Shown here piece by piece: positions 1 to 6,429 of a DNA stretch of 8,787 bases. The stretch spans positions 1-8,787 of the forward strand of contig JANQSQ010000177.1 in assembly GCA_028283985.1 (NCBI GenBank), written 5' to 3'. Position numbers and translations under genes: made by a program. The stretch's first letter is position 1; every line of letters starts with the position of its first letter. The stretch is from Rhodothermales bacterium. Its GTDB lineage: Bacteria; Bacteroidota; Rhodothermia; Rhodothermales; VXPQ01. The notes beneath the pieces were generated by a model. It ran no database searches. It had not been told where the DNA came from and saw only the letters and a list, made by a program, of their open reading frames with translations.

Positions 1-77
1 AAGACAGTAGCGCCCGAACCATGAAGTTCTTGCCTGTAATGAGAAAAGCACTTTTTGCGCCCGCAACGACGGCGACA
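1..77 (+). repeat. 77-bp exact direct repeat, left copy
   Basis: These 77 bases recur without mismatch at 551-627, an offset of 550 bp. The copies diverge at the next base (a at 78, g at 628). This copy starts at the window edge, so the true left boundary is unknown. It carries the same ATG and signal-sequence start as the downstream gene (ATG at 21), but here that frame reaches a TGA at 81-83 after 20 codons, so it is not a working gene start. Its last 13 bases (65-77) also read in another frame as N-D-G-D and join smoothly to the Ig-like coding sequence that follows. Confidence 0.97.
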
Positions 78-550
78 ACCTGACCTACTCGGCTACGGAG
101 GGGCCTAGCGGTCCGGCGGACGCGAGCGTCTCCGGAAGTACGCTCACCATCAGGCCCGTCCGGGTAGGCTATACAACCGTGACGGCGACAGCAGAAGATC
201 CGTCGAATGCAAACGTATCGCAACACGTTGCGGTGACAGTCACCGTCGCTTCGGGGCTTACTGCCTCGATCAGCGGGCCGTCGTCGGTCGGCCTCGGAAT
301 AAGCCGTGAGTGGACGGCGGATGTGAGCGGAGGCGCTACGCCCTATACGTACAGCTGGCGTTATGACAGGCTTTGCTCAAACCCGGGACCCGGCGACAGG
401 GCCGCGCCACCCTGCCGGGAGTGGGTCTCCGGCGGCGCCGCAAGCAATCTTACGCTCACGCTGTCTGAGTCGACGACGATAGAACTGACGGTGACCGACG
501 ACGATAACTACTCCGTCACGGCCACGCTTTGGGTCACTTATGCTCTGTAA
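65..550 (+). CDS. C-terminal fragment of an Ig-like/cadherin-like repeat surface protein
   Basis: This is the 3' end of a gene whose beginning is missing. The frame is open from 11 to the TAA at 548-550 (in-frame stop at 8-10), but it only looks like a protein domain from about 65. From there it reads NDGDNLTYSA, then SVSGSTLTI and GYTTVTATAEDP, ending in VAVTVTV. This is the usual pattern of cadherin-like/putative Ig repeats of bacterial surface proteins. A second domain (about 260-545) begins ISGPSSVGLG, contains PYTYSW and two cysteines (positions around 376 and 414), and ends in LTVTDDDNYS. It resembles the Ig/PKD-like domain at about residues 920-1025 of the next gene. The product ends at VTYAL with no T9SS sorting tail. 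The first good start codon inside is GTG at 179, but the domain clearly begins upstream. The junction at 65-77 is either a recombination point or an assembly error. The function is probably adhesion or scaffolding, which is inference. Confidence 0.6.
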   Translation, partial: NDGDNLTYSATEGPSGPADASVSGSTLTIRPVRVGYTTVTATAEDPSNANVSQHVAVTVTVASGLTASISGPSSVGLGISREWTADVSGGATPYTYSWRYDRLCSNPGPGDRAAPPCREWVSGGAASNLTLTLSESTTIELTVTDDDNYSVTATLWVTYAL

Positions 551-627
551 AAGACAGTAGCGCCCGAACCATGAAGTTCTTGCCTGTAATGAGAAAAGCA
601 CTTTTTGCGCCCGCAACGACGGCGACA
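551..627 (+). repeat. 77-bp exact direct repeat, right copy
   Basis: Identical to 1-77. It begins immediately after the stop codon (548-550) of the Ig-like fragment. It contains a 20-base spacer and the first 19 codons (ATG at 571) of the secreted lyase-like gene. Here the reading frame stays open, so this is the natural copy. The length equals a common final k-mer size of de Bruijn assemblers, which bears on whether the left copy is real. Confidence 0.97.
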
Positions 628-3600
628 GGAATCGTACAACACGGCCTCGCGGTCACGGTGCGAAGAGTTGCGCTCATGCTGTTGCTGATCACCTCTGCCG
701 CTCAGCCTGCCCTAGGCCAAAGTGAAGAGGTGGTTGTGGACTGTTTACCGCCTTGGGAGACCAATGATCGTTTTATGACTGCAACGGTGATCAAACACCC
801 TTCTCTATCTCTCAACGGCTTCGATTGCGGCAGTAACTGCGATATAGGGTATGGCCTAAAGCAGGTGCTTGAAAAAGTATATGGGACCAATCAAGACGAC
901 GAGGTGAAAGCAATCTTTAGAAATATGGTGAACCTGGCGGATAGCCCATTCATGGAGGGGGGTGGATACGGCGATTTAGTTAAGAATACCGAAATACTTC
1001 AGGCCAAAGGTTTAGTCGCGTTGGCTGCGTATGTGCTCGAAAACAATGATTACGATCCTACCTCGCTTGATCCAGCGCTTCCGCCCACAGCGCTAGCTGT
1101 GGGAACCTTTTGGGCGGCTTTATCATCTCCTCCTTATAGGTGGAAAATGCTGGAACAAATTCATAGTGATGGTATCAGATGGTCTACTCCGGTGACTAAT
1201 ACAGCTCGTACAATAGATTTTTATCTTGCACTGGAAAATGCCTATAAACATTATGATATTGCCTCATACAATAGTATAACAGAAACGGGACACCCTATGG
1301 ATTTTTTTAATAAAACATCTATGATGTTTGCCTACAGGGAAATGATTCACGATTTAGATGATAGAGGCAGACAAGGGATTAATATTCCGTTATTAATAAA
1401 CGCTATTAGATATAACTTCGAACCAGGTAATGCACCGCTTAAAATGCAAGTAGCTGCTGGATATGCAGCACTAGTTTGGCAAGATAACACCAACACCAAC
1501 ACCAATAAAATTTCTACTTATAGTAATCACCCGAGATCCCTCGGAAGAGATGAATTTATTCGACGAGCTTTTACGGCTGCAGGAGCGTTTGCGACACAAA
1601 GTGATCATCGAGAGAGTCGTTATTGGTACTATCAATCGGCAAACGGCAACAATTTTTGGGCCGAGGGACCTTATTATTTTCACATTACTCTTTCTGATAT
1701 CATTCCCTTTTGGCATACCGCGCGTATAAACGGGCTACTTGCGCATACCGGTATTCATTCTTATACTTTTCCAGATCCATTCTTTCAGGATAAGTTTTTG
1801 CAGCCGCTCCATTGGTTGGCCGATCTCTCTACTCCGGACGGGAAGACTCCGCCACTTGACGATGGCAATAAAAAAACGATGTACAATGCCGGTATTCTTA
1901 ACTGGACAGGTGGCTATGGCAGTGATGTAATCGGAGAAAAGTTTTCCCGGATATTTGGCAGTATAAAAGCTGTCGGTGGGTTATCATTACAGACATCGCT
2001 TTATCCACTGGCGCTTGCTATCCCCCGTCGCCCCGTTTCTGCTTCGATCCTGCCCGACGGGATCATCGGAAATGAATTCCACAAGAGAAGGGATGGAGGT
2101 GGTGGCCACCAGGAAGTGGTTGTGAGAAGAACAATAGACAACAAGCAGCATTACATTGTTCTTAATGGCGAAACCGATCCCGCTATCTGGCGGGGAGATG
2201 GGCACGAACAGGCGGATCAGATGCAACTGCTCTATTACGTGGACGACATTTCGTATCTTGTCGACTCGGGATATGACAGGCCACTTCCTCCTTCGCTTAC
2301 TCATCCCGATTGGGATCGCAGCACATGGAACGATTATCCGGATCACAATGTAATGACTCTTGAGCCAGATAAAAATGGATGGGTCAATAATAATGGCGGT
2401 GTTCGATCGCCTCACGTAAATATAGCTCAGGCACATCATGTACAGGCTGAGCACCAAGACGTACATGAGATATCTTATCGAACTTATGGAAAGATCGATT
2501 TGCTTTCTGCGGGAATAGACCTTAAAGCCAAAGCACATAGGCTGAATCTACTTGCCAGTGGCCGTCGCACATTCGGAAACTACTATCGCAATGTACTGTT
2601 CATCCGCGATGAAAATCATCCTTACATCGTGGATATTAATGCGGTTAAACGAGTCAATGATTATACAAACTGGTATAAGATGTATTATCATGTAAATTCC
2701 AACAGTACATCAAAAATACGTCTCCATTCTAATACTTTGCAAGTTGCTGCCTTGCGATGGAATAATATGTATGTTTCTGAAGAAAAATCGTCTCCTGAAA
2801 GCACAAACAACAGTCTTTATATACAGCCATTTACTATCGAACGTCCTTTGTATCTTTATCAAGAATCCGATAACATTCGCGAATCATACATTTCTGCGGA
2901 TAGAGGTCTTGGGATTCCTGTAAAAAAAATGAGGCTGAATGGTAGCGACAGCCTCCCCAATGGAGATTCCAAAAAATATTTCACCACGGTTGCCCTTATA
3001 CGCGTCTTGCCTAATGGGGAGGCAAATCCCGATATTGCAAAGGGGAACAGGCCGCTTCCTGCCGATGGCGATAGAGCATGGCAATACATCACCTGGAAAC
3101 ATGACAGCACTACTGTGGATGTTATAGTAGCACATTCTTCCGAATATTATGCTGATCCGTCCTTCTCATCTTCTTCTCCGGGTATCTCGTATTTTCCCGT
3201 TTCTGAGGCCGATTCGCTCTACCTACAGCTGTTTAGTATAAGCAATTATGGATTTGCTAGACTGAAAAAACAAGGGCAAACATGGAGCATAGACCCGAAT
3301 TTCAAATTGAATATCAAAATATTCGAAGCCGAAGCCCAGGTCGACGGGCCTCATTGTATTGCGGAAGGATCTACCGGCACTTTCACCGCAACAGGAAGCT
3401 TCACTAATCCTGTCGTTGAGTTTGTGGCTCCGTATAGTTATAACTGGGAGTATTATTATGGTGGCTCCTGCACCAGAGATATTCCCTGCGGATGGAATCC
3501 CCTTAATATTCCAGGTAATACTAATTCTCGAACAGTCGATTTTGGAGGAAACGGTGGAGAAGATTTCGACATTCGCGTTACAGTAACCGATAGTTCTTCT

Positions 3601-4038
3601 CCTGCGCAGAGTATAGTTTCTTCCGACCTGCGGGTACAGGTTCTTGCTCCTTCAGAGGGAGTGTGTCCGTCGAATCCAGACGACGCTCCATTGGGGAAGA
3701 AAGACCCGGATAACGATTCTAAGAAAATGCTGGCATCGGATGCGAATTTACTCGAGGCCGCCCAGGATATTCCCGAAACCTATGCTCTCCGGCCCAACTT
3801 TCCCAATCCCTTCAATCTGTCTACGGAGATACAATTTGATCTCCCGGAAGACGCCATGGTATCACTCACCGTATACGATGTGTTGGGTAGAGAGGTGGCT
3901 CGTCTCGTTCAGGGAGAACTACCTGCTGGCACGCACCGCGCCCGGTTCGATGCCGGAAACCTTCCGAGTGGGGTTTACTTCTATAGGATACAGGCGGGGG
4001 ATTTTAGTAGTACGCACCGCATGACGCTCCTCAAATAA
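571..4038 (+). CDS. Secreted heparinase II/III-like polysaccharide lyase with PKD/Ig-like domain and T9SS sorting domain
   Basis: This 1155-aa product is probably exported and cleaves uronic-acid polysaccharides by beta-elimination. The start at 571 is preferred because it lies 20 bases after the previous stop. The frame is open from 529, and ATGs at 589 and 676 are alternatives; no strong ribosome site separates them. A signal peptide follows a long N-region: RR at 31-32, hydrophobic 33-44, likely cleavage after ALG at 47-49. Residues about 60-500 are helical and toroid-like, with WAEGPYYFH at 363-371 resembling the EG..Y catalytic-tyrosine segment. A beta-sandwich follows with GHEQAD (544-549), VDSGYD (564-569) and DHN (591-593), the places of the conserved His/Asp/His metal-site residues of heparinase II and PL17 lyases. 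Gln547 sits where the family usually has a second histidine. A PKD/Ig-like domain covers about 920-1025. The tail from about 1073 (LRPNFPNPFN to GVYFYRI) is a classic Por/T9SS sorting domain. The gene interior is AT-rich, the ends GC-rich. Substrate unknown; family assignment is from motifs read by eye. Confidence 0.7.
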   Translation: MKFLPVMRKALFAPATTATGIVQHGLAVTVRRVALMLLLITSAAQPALGQSEEVVVDCLPPWETNDRFMTATVIKHPSLSLNGFDCGSNCDIGYGLKQVLEKVYGTNQDDEVKAIFRNMVNLADSPFMEGGGYGDLVKNTEILQAKGLVALAAYVLENNDYDPTSLDPALPPTALAVGTFWAALSSPPYRWKMLEQIHSDGIRWSTPVTNTARTIDFYLALENAYKHYDIASYNSITETGHPMDFFNKTSMMFAYREMIHDLDDRGRQGINIPLLINAIRYNFEPGNAPLKMQVAAGYAALVWQDNTNTNTNKISTYSNHPRSLGRDEFIRRAFTAAGAFATQSDHRESRYWYYQSANGNNFWAEGPYYFHITLSDIIPFWHTARINGLLAHTGIHSYTFPDPFFQDKFLQPLHWLADLSTPDGKTPPLDDGNKKTMYNAGILNWTGGYGSDVIGEKFSRIFGSIKAVGGLSLQTSLYPLALAIPRRPVSASILPDGIIGNEFHKRRDGGGGHQEVVVRRTIDNKQHYIVLNGETDPAIWRGDGHEQADQMQLLYYVDDISYLVDSGYDRPLPPSLTHPDWDRSTWNDYPDHNVMTLEPDKNGWVNNNGGVRSPHVNIAQAHHVQAEHQDVHEISYRTYGKIDLLSAGIDLKAKAHRLNLLASGRRTFGNYYRNVLFIRDENHPYIVDINAVKRVNDYTNWYKMYYHVNSNSTSKIRLHSNTLQVAALRWNNMYVSEEKSSPESTNNSLYIQPFTIERPLYLYQESDNIRESYISADRGLGIPVKKMRLNGSDSLPNGDSKKYFTTVALIRVLPNGEANPDIAKGNRPLPADGDRAWQYITWKHDSTTVDVIVAHSSEYYADPSFSSSSPGISYFPVSEADSLYLQLFSISNYGFARLKKQGQTWSIDPNFKLNIKIFEAEAQVDGPHCIAEGSTGTFTATGSFTNPVVEFVAPYSYNWEYYYGGSCTRDIPCGWNPLNIPGNTNSRTVDFGGNGGEDFDIRVTVTDSSSPAQSIVSSDLRVQVLAPSEGVCPSNPDDAPLGKKDPDNDSKKMLASDANLLEAAQDIPETYALRPNFPNPFNLSTEIQFDLPEDAMVSLTVYDVLGREVARLVQGELPAGTHRARFDAGNLPSGVYFYRIQAGDFSSTHRMTLLK
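1486..1503 (+). repeat. Hexanucleotide microsatellite AACACC x3 inside the lyase gene
   Basis: Three tandem AACACC units encode Asn-Thr three times, followed by a near-unit (AATAAA, Asn-Lys). The repeat is in frame, so gain or loss of a unit would lengthen or shorten an Asn/Thr loop without breaking the gene. It lies in the AT-rich interior of the coding region. Confidence 0.85.
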
Positions 4039-4051
4039 TCGGACAGATTCC

Positions 4052-4225
4052 ATGAAGGATATGCTATTTCTTCGTCGCTTTGTGTCGCATCTCCGCTGCT
4101 TGTTTGCGCTGGGCCTTGGGATGTTGCTCACAGCCTCGGCAGCGGCACAGGATGCGCAGACACGCCAGCGCCTTAAGGCAGCGTTTATCCGGCCTTTACG
4201 AACCCCTTTCAACCGGAACGCTACA
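4052..4225 (+). other. Orphan signal-peptide segment, in frame with the next gene
   Basis: An ATG at 4052, 13 bases after the lyase stop, opens 58 codons that run in frame into the next gene. The segment begins MKDMLFLRRF, has a hydrophobic core (about residues 17-31) and a signal-peptidase-like site SAAAQ, then a short basic stretch. It would by itself export a protein, yet it is followed by a second complete signal peptide beginning at ATG 4226. A protein with two consecutive signal peptides is unlikely, so this is probably the leftover 5' end of a lost gene, or a small exported peptide. The alternative is that translation starts here and gives a 243-aa precursor. Confidence 0.5.
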
Positions 4226-4783
4226 ATGCAAAAAACTGCATTGCTAATCCTGATCCTTGGAGCGATACTTTTCCTTGCCTATCCCACGCATGCACAGTCC
4301 ATCGGAGACCGCATGCGGATAACAAGCCAACACGGAGAAGAGATCATCGGACAAATAAAGAGTCTCGATAACGCTTCCCTGACGATCCTTACGGACTACT
4401 CCAGAGAACTAAGCATAGCGTATGCCGACATGGTACAACTGGAAAGAAGCCTGGGGCGTCGCTCGCACTACAAGAAAGGCGCCGCGATAGGTTCGGGCAT
4501 TGGTGCGTCTGTGGGGCTTCTCGGAGTAATAACCTCGGAGTGTCATGGCGTCGGCCTTTATGGTCACGATGATGGTCTTTATGACTGCGAAATCCTGGCG
4601 GCAGCGGGGATTGTAATTCTAAGCGGAGTAGGCGCCTTATTGGGCCTGATTGCCGGCGCGGCAATCAGAACAGAGAGATGGGGGAGTCTGGATATTCCCG
4701 GTCAAAGCACGGCGTCCGTTATGCCGTTCATCGGCATCCATCCGAGCGGTAGTTTGGCCCTGGGAGCCCGGATATCGTTCTGA
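4226..4783 (+). CDS. Small exported glycine-zipper protein with SH3/LSm-like N-terminal domain
   Basis: This 185-aa product starts with a textbook signal peptide: MQKTALL, a hydrophobic core to about residue 19, and likely cleavage after THA at 21-23. ATG 4226 is therefore chosen over the in-frame 4052. Mature residues about 25-74 form a small beta-rich segment: GDRMRIT, then G-Q-I-K-S-L and L-T-I-L. It follows the pattern of exported proteins that read 'GD.VRI....G..I.G.I..L....L.L'. An L-E-R-S-L-G-R-R motif follows at about 72-79. Two glycine-rich hydrophobic stretches (about 85-102 and 124-147) look like glycine-zipper membrane segments. The end, ALGARISF, with a final phenylalanine, resembles an outer-membrane beta-strand. 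A cell-envelope location is inferred; no enzymatic role is visible. It could be co-transcribed with the lyase gene upstream. Confidence 0.7.
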   Translation: MQKTALLILILGAILFLAYPTHAQSIGDRMRITSQHGEEIIGQIKSLDNASLTILTDYSRELSIAYADMVQLERSLGRRSHYKKGAAIGSGIGASVGLLGVITSECHGVGLYGHDDGLYDCEILAAAGIVILSGVGALLGLIAGAAIRTERWGSLDIPGQSTASVMPFIGIHPSGSLALGARISF

Positions 4784-4936
4784 GCCCACTGGCTCCAAAA
4801 CTCCCTGATATTCCGCCACGGTCCAGTCGATACAGCAAACCGTGCTGTCGTTTTACAGGCTATTCCGTTCTGCCGGGGAAAGCGTCTCTCGAGCGATGAC
4901 ATCCTGGTTGCGTGCCCCCCAAACCAAACAAACCAG

Positions 4937-5010
4937 TGGCGCGGGAGAGACTCGAACTCTCGACCTTACGATTATGAGTCGTACGCTCTAACCTGCTGAG
5001 CTACCGCGCC
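4937..5010 (-). tRNA. tRNA-Met (CAU), elongator type
   Basis: The - strand folds into a complete 74-nt cloverleaf. The 7-bp acceptor stem is GGCGCGG with CCGCGCC and discriminator A. The D stem is GCTC/GAGC. The anticodon stem TACGA/TCGTA carries loop CTCATAA, giving anticodon CAU (bases 4974-4976). A 5-nt variable loop is followed by T stem GAGAG/CTCTC with loop TTCGAGT. The 1-72 base pair is intact and the anticodon stem lacks the three G-C pairs of initiator tRNA, so this is not tRNA-fMet. tRNA-Ile2 with a modified CAU cannot be excluded, but the CTCATAA loop and acceptor favour elongator Met. CCA is not encoded. Confidence 0.93.
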
Positions 5011-5035
5011 GGATCCGGAAACCGGACCGGGGCGC

Positions 5036-5065
5036 ATTATACGAGCCGCGCCGCAGAGAGTTCGA
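5036..5065 (-). promoter_or_regulatory. Promoter of tRNA-Met
   Basis: On the - strand a perfect TATAAT lies at 5041-5036, about 26 bases before the tRNA 5' end. A weak -35 (TCGAAC, 3 of 6 to consensus, 5065-5060) stands 18 bases upstream. Spacing and position suit a short-leader tRNA promoter. The -35 assignment is uncertain. Confidence 0.5.
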
Positions 5066-5218
5066 GCGCTTCCGCATGCGTATGCCACGGATGCGCTTCG
5101 TACATTGAGGTGTTCGTCGCATGGGTTTCCGGGGCGCATGCGCTTCCGCCGGCGCAACGGCCTGTGCGGCCCGGATTACCGCACGTAACTTCTCGTTTCC
5201 CGATCCGCAGTAGAGTAC

Positions 5219-6412
5219 ATGTCCTGGACTTCCGTCATAGGCCAGCAGCGCGTCTCGGACGCACTCCGCCGCACCATCTCCACGGAGCGGGTAGCCCATG
5301 CCTGGCTGTTCTACGGCCCGGAGGGCGTGGGCAAGCGGGCCGCCGCCATAGCGTACGGCAAGGCGCTGCTTTGCGAGCAGGGCGGGGAAGAAGCGTGCGG
5401 CGCCTGTTCGTCCTGTGGAAGAGTGGACCGGATGGTGCATCCCGACCTGCATATGCTGATGCCGTATCCTTCGGACGCCGACCCTGCGGACATTGCCGAA
5501 CGCATCCGGCTCATCGGGCAGAATCCGTATGCGGCGGTCGATTTCGTGCGCCGGCCCTCGCTGGACGACCCGACCCGTTCCTCCAACAAACAGGCGCTGT
5601 ATACCGTGGCGCGCGTTCAGGAGGAAATGTGCCGGGCCATGAGTTTCCAGCCGGTAGAGGGCCGCTACAAGGTGGCCGTGGTCAGCGATGCGGAGCACCT
5701 GCGTACGGACGCCGCCAACATGTTTCTAAAGATGCTGGAAGAGCCTCCGCCGAAGACGGTGTTCATTCTTACGACCAGCCGTGCGGATCGTATCCTCGCC
5801 ACCATTGTTTCCCGTTGCCGCCGCCTGCGGTTCGATCCGCTGACCCCGGAGGCCATCGAACAGGCGCTCATCGGGGAGGAGGGCGTCGCGCCGGAACTGG
5901 CCGCAACCCTTGCGCGGATGGCGGACGGGTCGTACACCGCCGGACTCGATCTGGCGAAGAACGAGGATTTGCGCGCGCTGCGGGAGCTGGTGCTGGACTT
6001 TTCCCGGGCGGCGTACAGCCGGAACGTCGGGAAAATAGCCGATATCGTGGAGCGGCCCGCGCGGTTCGGGCGCGATCAGGTGGGGCATGTGCTGGAACTG
6101 CTCCTCCGGTGGATCCGGGACCTTATGCTCTACCGGGAGATGGGCGAGGCGGCTGCGCTGGTCAATGTGGATCAGGCGGAAGCCATTGCCGGATTCACGG
6201 AACGCCTCCCCAAGGCCGATATCGAAGCTATGGCGTCGGTCATTGAAGAAGCGATCGTGCTGGTCCGGAGCAACGTACATGTGGCCCTGACCTTGACCGT
6301 GCTGGCCGGGGCGCTGGCCGAGGCCATGCGCGGACCGCATTCCGGCAAGTTGTATATGCCGCTGAGCGATGCGTACGACGGGGGAGATGCATCTCTTGGA
6401 AGGACCGGATAG
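5219..6412 (+). CDS. holB: DNA polymerase III subunit delta' (clamp loader)
   Basis: This 397-aa protein is the delta-prime subunit of the clamp-loader complex, which places the beta sliding clamp on primed DNA. It starts with the standard W-x-x-V-I-G-Q-x-x-V segment (residues 3-12), followed by Walker A GPEGVGKR (33-40). The four-cysteine zinc module of the clamp-loader family is at Cys52, 60, 63 and 66. Next come DAEHL (157-161, Walker B region), LEEPP (173-177) and T-T-S sensor 1 leading to SRC (198-200). The helical collar domain makes up roughly 210-397. A longer stretch between the zinc module and Walker B (about 80-135) is common in Bacteroidota-type proteins. ATG 5219 fits the family N-terminus; no strong Shine-Dalgarno is visible. 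It is divergent from the tRNA gene and convergent with the ATPase gene, 17 bases away. The coding sequence is strongly GC-rich, consistent with a resident housekeeping gene. Confidence 0.93.
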   Translation: MSWTSVIGQQRVSDALRRTISTERVAHAWLFYGPEGVGKRAAAIAYGKALLCEQGGEEACGACSSCGRVDRMVHPDLHMLMPYPSDADPADIAERIRLIGQNPYAAVDFVRRPSLDDPTRSSNKQALYTVARVQEEMCRAMSFQPVEGRYKVAVVSDAEHLRTDAANMFLKMLEEPPPKTVFILTTSRADRILATIVSRCRRLRFDPLTPEAIEQALIGEEGVAPELAATLARMADGSYTAGLDLAKNEDLRALRELVLDFSRAAYSRNVGKIADIVERPARFGRDQVGHVLELLLRWIRDLMLYREMGEAAALVNVDQAEAIAGFTERLPKADIEAMASVIEEAIVLVRSNVHVALTLTVLAGALAEAMRGPHSGKLYMPLSDAYDGGDASLGRTG

Positions 6413-6429
6413 AAGGCTGAGAAGCAGGA

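Noticed and set aside
1987..2538. - strand open frame (183 codons) opposite the lyase gene
   Set aside because: Antisense to the beta-sandwich motifs of the lyase-like protein; composition is not protein-like.
4782..4795. GAGCC-CACT-GGCTC hairpin right at the stop of the glycine-zipper gene
   Set aside because: Only a 5-bp stem without a T tract, so not supportable as an intrinsic terminator.
4937..5010. tRNA-Met as an integration site for the AT-rich lyase gene
   Set aside because: No duplicate of the tRNA 3' end was found elsewhere in the window, and no integrase gene is present.
5110..6246. Long + strand open frame (378 codons) overlapping holB
   Set aside because: It is out of frame with holB, rich in Arg/Gly/Ala from GC-rich codons, and has no recognisable motifs, while the overlapping frame is a clear clamp-loader subunit.
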